A stretch of 29,563 bases of DNA from a virus, in IMG/VR virus record IMGVR_UViG_3300010403_000174, positions 1 through 29,563 of that record; one strand, written 5' to 3'. The position numbers and the translations under genes are program-made. Under the pieces are notes generated by a model. The model was given only the letters and a program-made list of their open reading frames with translations, did no database searches and had not been told where the DNA came from. Below, in pieces: positions 25,153-29,563 of the stretch; position 1 is the first letter of the stretch; the number at the start of each line of letters is the position of its first letter.

Positions 25153-25606
25153 TGTATTCCATGATTACATAATCGCCAGTGAATGGAGAAACTCTATAAC
25201 GTTTAATAACATTTCCACCACCATCTAAAATGTCAAGGTTAACAAAAATATGATGTGCATTTTGTAGCGGACGACTAGCTATAAACCATTGAGTAGTTTT
25301 ACCTTCCATGTCTAATGGATAATATTCATGAACATAGCAATGCAAATCTGCCTCTGTCCAATTTTCTGGAGATAAAATTCCTTTTCCTTCAATAAAATTA
25401 TCGTTAGATATAAAAGCTCGAAAAATAGAAAGAGGAAGGTTAAGTATCACTCCTTCATGAATCATAACTTCGTTTACGGCTGTTCCACCCAAACGGAATG
25501 TTTCGCCGTCTTGCTTTGTGCAGCTAATGACGTGCGTAGAATCAAAATGCGTGAGCACTTTGAGAGAGCCTATATTGCCCTCGTATTCGAACGAAGCAAT
25601 TACCAT
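25145..25606 (-). CDS. Hypothetical virion-module protein, 153 aa
   Basis: The first gene of the unit that follows the 25675-25698 terminator. AAGGA stands seven bases before ATG 25606, and a TTTAGTGTA-type motif lies 51 nt upstream. Its stop overlaps the start of the giant LamG protein by eight bases, so the two are probably translationally coupled. The protein is beta-rich (EYEGNIGSLKVLTHFD, LGGTAVNEVMIHEGVILNL, HHIFVNLDILDGGGNVIKR), with no membrane segment, coiled coil or enzyme motif. The tight coupling suggests a small structural partner, chaperone or adaptor of the LamG protein. I do not recognise the family. Confidence 0.68.
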   Translation of the reverse strand: MVIASFEYEGNIGSLKVLTHFDSTHVISCTKQDGETFRLGGTAVNEVMIHEGVILNLPLSIFRAFISNDNFIEGKGILSPENWTEADLHCYVHEYYPLDMEGKTTQWFIASRPLQNAHHIFVNLDILDGGGNVIKRYRVSPFTGDYVIMEYNG

Positions 25607-25657
25607 AGTTTAATCCTTACACCAAAGACTAAGCCAAAATAGCTATGTCTCAAAAGA

Positions 25658-25670
25658 GAATTACACTAAA
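25658..25670 (-). promoter_or_regulatory. Candidate phage promoter motif, copy B (TTTAGTGTAATTC)
   Basis: The minus strand reads TTTAGTGTAATTC, starting in the last bases of the terminator T run and lying 51 nt upstream of ATG 25606. It shares TTTAGTGTA with copies A and C. A promoter directly after a terminator would reset transcription for the unit beginning with the 153-aa gene. Confidence 0.55.
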
Positions 25671-25698
25671 AAACGAGGCCCGTCATTGGACGGGCCTC
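25668..25698 (-). terminator. Rho-independent terminator after the 61-aa gene
   Basis: A perfect 10-bp stem, GAGGCCCGTC with GACGGGCCTC (25675-25684 and 25689-25698), has a 4-nt loop. On the minus strand it is followed by GTTTTTT (T run 25668-25673). It starts 24 nt after the stop of the 61-aa gene, the same distance as the 14118 terminator from its gene. Confidence 0.92.
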
Positions 25699-25721
25699 AT
25701 CGATATCAGGCTATCAATTAC

Positions 25722-25907
25722 TCAGCTAAGCAGAGTAAATGGCTCGCCAGCAGATACACCAACACCAAGGTTGTTCACAGAGTCGATTAGAGCACCGCGA
25801 GCAAACGATCCAGACTTACGATCTGTATGCGTTTCAAGCTTTGTGTCTAAGCTCCACAAAACAATGTTGGCATTGTTAGTGCTGCTTGTAAAATTAAATG
25901 TTGCCAT
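25722..25907 (-). CDS. Small, probably highly expressed virion-module protein (61 aa)
   Basis: A 61-aa protein beginning MATFNFTSSTNNANIVLWS. ATG 25907 is chosen because a perfect AAGGAGG stands five bases upstream; an ATG at 25970 would add 21 unlikely residues that cover this site and the leader. It lies between a leader with strong secondary structure and a terminator 24 nt after its stop, so it can be transcribed alone. A strong ribosome site, a private promoter motif and a terminator usually mark an abundant product, such as a small decoration or tail-associated protein. It has no cysteine, membrane segment or known motif. Gene call firm, role unknown. Confidence 0.78.
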   Translation of the reverse strand: MATFNFTSSTNNANIVLWSLDTKLETHTDRKSGSFARGALIDSVNNLGVGVSAGEPFTLLS

Positions 25908-25912
25908 ATTGG

Positions 25913-25963
25913 CCTCCTTGAAGATCAAACGTTTGACTAGTTGGGTATCAAGACCCAAACTAG
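25913..25963 (-). promoter_or_regulatory. Structured 5' leader and perfect Shine-Dalgarno of the 61-aa gene
   Basis: In transcript order: a hairpin with 10 paired bases and one bulged T (CTAGTTTGGGT, loop CTTGAT, ACCCAACTAG; 25963-25937), directly followed by the 12-bp perfect palindrome TCAAACGTTTGA (25925-25936), then AAGGAGG (25913-25919) and CCAAT before ATG. No T run follows the hairpin, so it is not a terminator. It may stabilise the mRNA 5' end or, as DNA, bind a dimeric regulator. Confidence 0.6.
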
Positions 25964-25974
25964 AATACACTAAA
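25963..25974 (-). promoter_or_regulatory. Candidate phage promoter motif, copy C (TTTAGTGTATTC)
   Basis: The minus strand reads TTTAGTGTATTC, containing the TAG stop of the 213-aa gene (25970-25972), 55 nt upstream of ATG 25907. It shares TTTAGTGTA with copies A and B. Two of the three copies embed the stop codon of the upstream gene. Confidence 0.5.
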
Positions 25975-26611
25975 ATGTTAGAAGGTAGTCATTAGAGAAG
26001 TAATTAAACACTAATCCAAAACGTAATAATCCAGATCCACAAACACCAAAACCTCCAAACGGAAACCCGAATGGCAAAATGAGATTCATATATACAAACT
26101 CAGATGAGTTTAAATCATCCTGTCCAACCAAAGCAGGACGCCCATCTTGGCGATGTACATTTTGTGTGCTTGGAATAGTCGTCGTCAATCTTTGTACTGA
26201 ACCTGAGGAAAGAGTAAGGTTGTATCTCCAAAGATTTCCACTAGGTGCATACTGAACAAAACCTGGGCCACAGCCATTCCAAATTCCAGGCTTTAAAGCT
26301 GTATCGTCTATAAGAAACAACCCCATGTCTGAAACACCAACACCACTATTAGCAAGATTAAATGTAATACATGCAGGTTTAGATGCTAAGTGAGAAGGAA
26401 ATGGAGTAGAGGTTAAATCAAATTTTGTACCTTCAAATATTAAAGTACCAGAAGTTGTTCCTGGATTCATAGGATCTGCTATTTGACATCCAGATGCTAC
26501 CATATATTTGAAAGCAAATGAACCACCAGGAATATTACGATTCCCAACAGGGCTTGCTATTTCAGCAACATCCCAAGCAAAAATTCGTATTAAAGGCGAA
26601 ATTGTTGACAT
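25970..26611 (-). CDS. Putative structural protein, 213 aa (paralogue of the 186-aa protein)
   Basis: A beta-rich protein with two blocks that align without gaps or nearly so to the 186-aa protein two genes upstream: residues 93-110 (VSDMGLFLIDDTALKPGI) and the C-terminal strands 170-206 (starting SEFVYMNL, ending with an R-F-G-L-V-F-N-Y pattern). The distance between the blocks is also almost equal (about 60 residues in each). It carries six Ser-Gly dipeptides. AAGGA and AGAAGAA precede ATG 26611, which overlaps the 60-aa gene by 22 nt. It is probably a small beta-sandwich tail, baseplate or fibre protein that arose by duplication. Confidence 0.7.
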   Translation of the reverse strand: MSTISPLIRIFAWDVAEIASPVGNRNIPGGSFAFKYMVASGCQIADPMNPGTTSGTLIFEGTKFDLTSTPFPSHLASKPACITFNLANSGVGVSDMGLFLIDDTALKPGIWNGCGPGFVQYAPSGNLWRYNLTLSSGSVQRLTTTIPSTQNVHRQDGRPALVGQDDLNSSEFVYMNLILPFGFPFGGFGVCGSGLLRFGLVFNYFSNDYLLTF

Positions 26612-26772
26612 AGTTCTTCTTGTTCCTTTGCTGACACTGGCATAAAGCGTCCAGCAAAACGTCGTGCAAATATCACTTTATTATCAAATGTAATAACGTA
26701 GATGCCAGCAGGAAGTTGTTTTTCTTCTGGCTCTCCATTCTTTCGTAATACAATATCGTTAGCTGAAGTCAT
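26590..26772 (-). CDS. Small hypothetical protein (60 aa)
   Basis: A 60-aa protein starting MTSANDIVLRKNGEPEEK, with GIYVITFDNKVIFARRF (24-40) as a strand pair and a helical, charged end (SAKEQEELCQQF). ATG 26772 gives a 14-nt overlap with the 186-aa gene. The frame stays open to an ATG at 26838, but that would overlap the 186-aa gene by 80 nt with a low-complexity leader. The Shine-Dalgarno is weak, so coupling to upstream translation is likely. It lies between two paralogous structural genes. Function unknown; it may be an adaptor of these proteins. Confidence 0.6.
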   Translation of the reverse strand: MTSANDIVLRKNGEPEEKQLPAGIYVITFDNKVIFARRFAGRFMPVSAKEQEELCQQFRL

Positions 26773-27319
26773 ATAATAATCTATATCTAAATGTACCAGC
26801 CCCAGCCCCACCTTTTGTTCCAATAGGCACAGCAACATTTGCCTCTATTGCTAAATATACATATTGACTTACATCTATATCTAATATTCCACTCATCCAT
26901 GGTTGACCTGATTGCCAATATGGTGTTTGTATTGTACCAGAAAAATTTGTATTAGTGGGCACATTTGTTGGAGTATTATCTGCACTAGAATTTAAAGACA
27001 AATTAGGAATGAAATGTAGACTTTTTCTTTCCAAAAATCTAGAAACACCAGCAGTAAATGCAGATGTATTGGTTAAGAAAAATCTCATATTATAAACACC
27101 ACTTGCATCACCCATGCTTGAAATACGAGCATATGCTAATTTCGTATCACTTATAGCACCCGATCCTGTAGTATTAATATTTCCAAAATCTAAAACACCA
27201 CCAGCACTAGTATCAATGTTTCTAATATAGCCATTTACTACTTGTTTAAGATGACGAAATCCAGATGGATCAATAGATAAACTTTGTTGAATCCATTCTA
27301 CTGAGGGAAAGTTTACCAT
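26759..27319 (-). CDS. Putative structural protein, 186 aa (paralogue of the 213-aa protein)
   Basis: A beta-rich virion-module protein. Residues 75-92 (VYNMRFFLTNTSAFTAGV) and the C-terminal strands 151-186 (starting SQYVYLAI, with a G-rich turn and ending YRLLYDFS) are alike in sequence and spacing to the 213-aa protein. It carries six Ser-Gly dipeptides in 186 residues and an Asn/Thr-rich loop (about 110-127). AAGGA precedes ATG 27319 by nine bases. It starts one base after the 505-aa gene ends. A small receptor-binding, baseplate or decoration protein is plausible; no named family is recognised. Confidence 0.7.
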   Translation of the reverse strand: MVNFPSVEWIQQSLSIDPSGFRHLKQVVNGYIRNIDTSAGGVLDFGNINTTGSGAISDTKLAYARISSMGDASGVYNMRFFLTNTSAFTAGVSRFLERKSLHFIPNLSLNSSADNTPTNVPTNTNFSGTIQTPYWQSGQPWMSGILDIDVSQYVYLAIEANVAVPIGTKGGAGAGTFRYRLLYDFS

Positions 27320-27320
27320 A

Positions 27321-28838
27321 TCACAAAGTCCTTAATGTAATAGTAGAACCAAGAGTCTGTACTGTTGCTAGATCAACAGTAAATGCAAGTTCTAATGTAG
27401 CGTTGCAACTACGATCAATATCATTATTTTGTTGATTCAAGCCAACAATACGAATTGTGATATAATTAGCTGGATTAGCATATATAGCCTTCAATCTATT
27501 TAGTTCGCTTTGTACAAATTGAATCGCTAAATTAGTATCATTGTTTGTATTGCCAGTATTTTTAGCAATGGCCTGACATTGAATACTAATTGAACCATCT
27601 GTAGTTGTCTTAATATCCTGAATAATACTTCCAAGACGACGAAATGGAATAGCGTGGCTGGCTTGTATTCTTGTTCCTTCTACAACATTAACATTACATG
27701 TTCTGCTAGCAATACCACTTGGAAGATATGCTGCGGGATTATCAGTATAAGTAATAGAGAAATCAATAGAGCCATGACATTTATTTTGAGATATAGAAAA
27801 TGCCGTAGGATTATTAAGTGCAAGTCCGCTACCACCAGCACCGCCACTACCAATCTTAAATCTACCATATATACCAGATGCGGTCCATGGTAATTGAGGT
27901 CTTACATAATTAGCAAAACCAGATGCGGCTCTGAAATATCCAACTCCACCTTCTGCATCTAATGGTGTTAATGTGCGTCCAAGTCCTTGTACGGTTCCAG
28001 CAATAGTAACTTGTGCTATACCATTCTGATCTTCTTCAAATGATTCAGTTTTAGAAGTAAAATAGAATGGCACTCCACTTACTATGGTAAATTGTTCTGT
28101 AACAGAATAACTACCATTTGCTATATCAGCAACTTCTTCACGCTGTACAGACACTTCAAATACAGGGCCACCAGCAGGATTTGAAGGATGTGTCATTCCA
28201 AACAAACCAGAGAAGTTTGGTTGGGCAAAATATGGAATATCGATAGGTAGTTTGTCTATACCAAGTAATGGTTTTACTGCTGCCATTGCCTGATAAAATT
28301 TATCAGATTCCCCCTCGACGCCTTCAGCACTTACTTGGTGAGTTACCTTAAGTGTACAGCTATCTTGATCTTCTCTAAATGACCATTGATTACTTAGACT
28401 AGAAGTAACGCCACTAACACCAGATGCAGCAATAAGATCTTGTAATTCAACAGTCCAATCAAATCTTGTAACTTGTACATCTGGGGCAATATTTATACTA
28501 TTAACTCTTGGACGCAATCCAGAAGAAATAATTGCACCAAATGGCAGTGTTCTATTACCTGGACCAGCCAATATAACAAGGTCTTTATAATCAACTGAAA
28601 ATGTATCGCGTAAAGCTTGTTGCTTTACATACATCTGTTCATAACTACCAGATGGAACAATAAGCGTTGTACCTGTCAATGTAAGTCGATTGATATTATC
28701 TACACGACTTCCATCATTTCTAAATTGTGATTCAACGGCCCATTCAATTAATGGAGCGGGCACTATCTTAGCACCATTATAGAATACCTCAACTGCTGAT
28801 TGAGGCGGACGACTAACTATAGAAATTAAGTCTCCCAT
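27321..28838 (-). CDS. Putative tail/baseplate structural protein, 505 aa
   Basis: A 505-aa protein immediately downstream of the tape-measure gene (2-nt gap), the usual place for distal tail, baseplate or tail-initiator proteins. It is almost wholly beta-rich, with many SG turns (about twelve). The N-terminus has ISIVSRPPQSAVEVFYNGAK (6-25) and a strand with RFDWTVELQDLIAASG (124-139). The C-terminus (ATLELAFTVDLATVQTLGS) ends in repeated strands. Several segments (RLTLTGTTLIVPSG; QVTIAGTVQGLGR) look like sandwich domains. No enzyme motif is seen. Placement supports a tail tip or baseplate component; the residues alone do not name a family. Confidence 0.72.
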   Translation of the reverse strand: MGDLISIVSRPPQSAVEVFYNGAKIVPAPLIEWAVESQFRNDGSRVDNINRLTLTGTTLIVPSGSYEQMYVKQQALRDTFSVDYKDLVILAGPGNRTLPFGAIISSGLRPRVNSINIAPDVQVTRFDWTVELQDLIAASGVSGVTSSLSNQWSFREDQDSCTLKVTHQVSAEGVEGESDKFYQAMAAVKPLLGIDKLPIDIPYFAQPNFSGLFGMTHPSNPAGGPVFEVSVQREEVADIANGSYSVTEQFTIVSGVPFYFTSKTESFEEDQNGIAQVTIAGTVQGLGRTLTPLDAEGGVGYFRAASGFANYVRPQLPWTASGIYGRFKIGSGGAGGSGLALNNPTAFSISQNKCHGSIDFSITYTDNPAAYLPSGIASRTCNVNVVEGTRIQASHAIPFRRLGSIIQDIKTTTDGSISIQCQAIAKNTGNTNNDTNLAIQFVQSELNRLKAIYANPANYITIRIVGLNQQNNDIDRSCNATLELAFTVDLATVQTLGSTITLRTL

Positions 28839-28840
28839 AT

Positions 28841-29563
28841 TTATCTCGACTGTCCAAATGAGTTAATAAGACCACGTTCATTCAATGCTTGGAATACTGG
28901 ATCTAATTGAACCATCAAAGTTTCAAGCTGTTGTGCAACTTGCTTATTAGTTGTTTCTGCAAGAGCTTGCTTTAATTGATCACGCAGATTTTCAAGCCCC
29001 GTAATCTGAACGGTATTGTTCTGATTTGTTTGGAGCGTAATCTTAATCTCTTGACCGGCAGGAGCAGCGACCCCTGTAGTCTTTCCAGTTGTTGTCGTAG
29101 TAAGACCGGCGGTATTTGTCTTAATAGCCAAATTAGAATCACGCACTTGATTTAAACTGCCATTAAGATCTGTTAATAATCCAGCAATTTTGTCTAATGC
29201 GTCTTCATTACTTCCACCAGCTTTAAGCTGTGAAAGAGAATTAGTAACAGAACGGGCAATAGCAGCAACCATTGTTTGATCGATACTACGTATGTTATTG
29301 ATGCTTGCAGCAATAGAAGTTCCAGTATCATTTCCGCCTGCAAAGTTGTGATACATAGGTATAATTGCTTCACGAGTATTTGCAACAGCTAATTGAGCAC
29401 CATTAGGCATTGCTTTCTTTTCTCTAGCGGCAGCATGCAATATTCCAGCGGCTTCACTTGTTGTCAAATTACCACCAGCAAAGTTGGGTATAAACCCCTT
29501 TGCTTGATTTTGGAAGCTTTGAATGTTATTGAATGTATTCAATGAAGTCTGAGCTTCTATAGC
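28841..29563 (-). CDS. Probable tail tape-measure protein, C-terminal fragment
   Basis: The frame is open to the right edge, leaving 240 visible C-terminal residues. It has the motif AKGFIPNFAGGN (21-32) and a second NFAGGN at 73-78; GF(I/V)PNFA-type motifs recur in tape-measure and related tail proteins of large phages. The middle is rich in Ala, Ser, Asn and Thr (LTTTTTGKTTGVAAPAG), and the end is helical with a likely coiled coil (GLENLRDQLKQALAETTNKQ, then VAQQLETLMVQLD). It is followed within two bases by the 505-aa gene, the expected order for tail length and tip genes. The N-terminal part, which would show length and membrane segments, is outside the window, so this stays a strong inference rather than proof. 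Confidence 0.7.
   Translation of the reverse strand, partial: AIEAQTSLNTFNNIQSFQNQAKGFIPNFAGGNLTTSEAAGILHAAAREKKAMPNGAQLAVANTREAIIPMYHNFAGGNDTGTSIAASINNIRSIDQTMVAAIARSVTNSLSQLKAGGSNEDALDKIAGLLTDLNGSLNQVRDSNLAIKTNTAGLTTTTTGKTTGVAAPAGQEIKITLQTNQNNTVQITGLENLRDQLKQALAETTNKQVAQQLETLMVQLDPVFQALNERGLINSFGQSR

Noticed and set aside
25908-25970. Longer start (25970) for the 61-aa gene
   Set aside because: It would cover the hairpin, palindrome and perfect AAGGAGG, all of which point to ATG 25907.
25645-25995. Plus-strand open frame of 116 codons
   Set aside because: It runs through the terminator hairpin and antisense to the 61-aa gene, with no ribosome site or recognisable domain; a shadow frame.
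26773-26838. Longer start (26838) for the 60-aa gene
   Set aside because: It would overlap the 186-aa gene by 80 nt and encode a Leu-rich leader that is just the shadow of that gene.
1-29563. tRNA genes, attachment sites, integrase, insertion sequences
   Set aside because: No tRNA-like T-arm/acceptor pattern, no recombinase or transposase motifs and no flanking inverted repeats were seen; non-coding space is under about 130 bases anywhere.

Overview
This window is an internal piece of a large tailed double-stranded DNA bacteriophage genome (Caudoviricetes-like), AT-rich by eye. Every convincing gene is on the minus strand, so transcription runs from right to left. The phage assignment rests on a long tail/adsorption module (tape-measure C-terminus, hub-like protein, LamG/PKD adhesin-like protein) joined to a complete-looking replication and recombination module, with genes packed so tightly that most start and stop codons overlap. 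I see no tRNA, integrase, capsid, portal, terminase or lysis gene, and the host cannot be told from this sequence.

Right part (29563 to 14166), the virion module in transcription order: the C-terminal end of a probable tape-measure protein (cut by the window edge), a 505-aa protein, a 186-aa protein, a 60-aa protein, a 213-aa protein that is a paralogue of the 186-aa one, a 61-aa protein with a perfect Shine-Dalgarno, and a strong terminator. A second unit follows: a 153-aa protein, a 1599-aa protein with four LamG-like modules, seven SGIIGGY repeats and two PKD-like domains, a 1110-aa hub-like protein, a 699-aa protein and a 219-aa protein, then a second strong terminator. A 12-13 nt motif, TTTAGTGTAWTTC-like, lies once upstream of each of the genes starting at 25907, 25606 and 14825. 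It is a candidate phage-specific (late) promoter.

Left part (14035 to 1), the replication/regulation operon in transcription order: two unrecognised proteins (151 and 145 aa), RecA, a VSR-like nuclease, a DnaB-type helicase, a DnaG-type primase, a RecB/Cas4-like PD-(D/E)XK nuclease, a ClpP-like serine protease, a Cys/His-rich protein, DNA polymerase III alpha (DnaE), a 71-aa protein, an SSB, a sigma-70-like factor, a two-domain glycosyltransferase with a zinc-knuckle insertion and a DUF4214-like tail, a 74-aa protein, and the start of a second glycosyltransferase that runs off the left edge. Fourteen junctions in this operon overlap by 4 to 26 nt, which suggests translational coupling. The only gap is 24 nt, before the 71-aa gene.

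Together these genes supply fork unwinding, priming, synthesis, ssDNA protection and recombination. The sigma factor could redirect transcription, possibly to the TTTAGTGTA-type sites. The glycosyltransferases may modify virion, host surface or DNA. The most unusual items are the conserved intergenic motif, the multi-domain LamG/SGIIGGY/PKD protein, the glycosyltransferase-DUF4214 fusion, a ClpP with its catalytic Asp replaced by Asn inside a replication operon, and a tail-wide enrichment of the Ser-Gly dipeptide.
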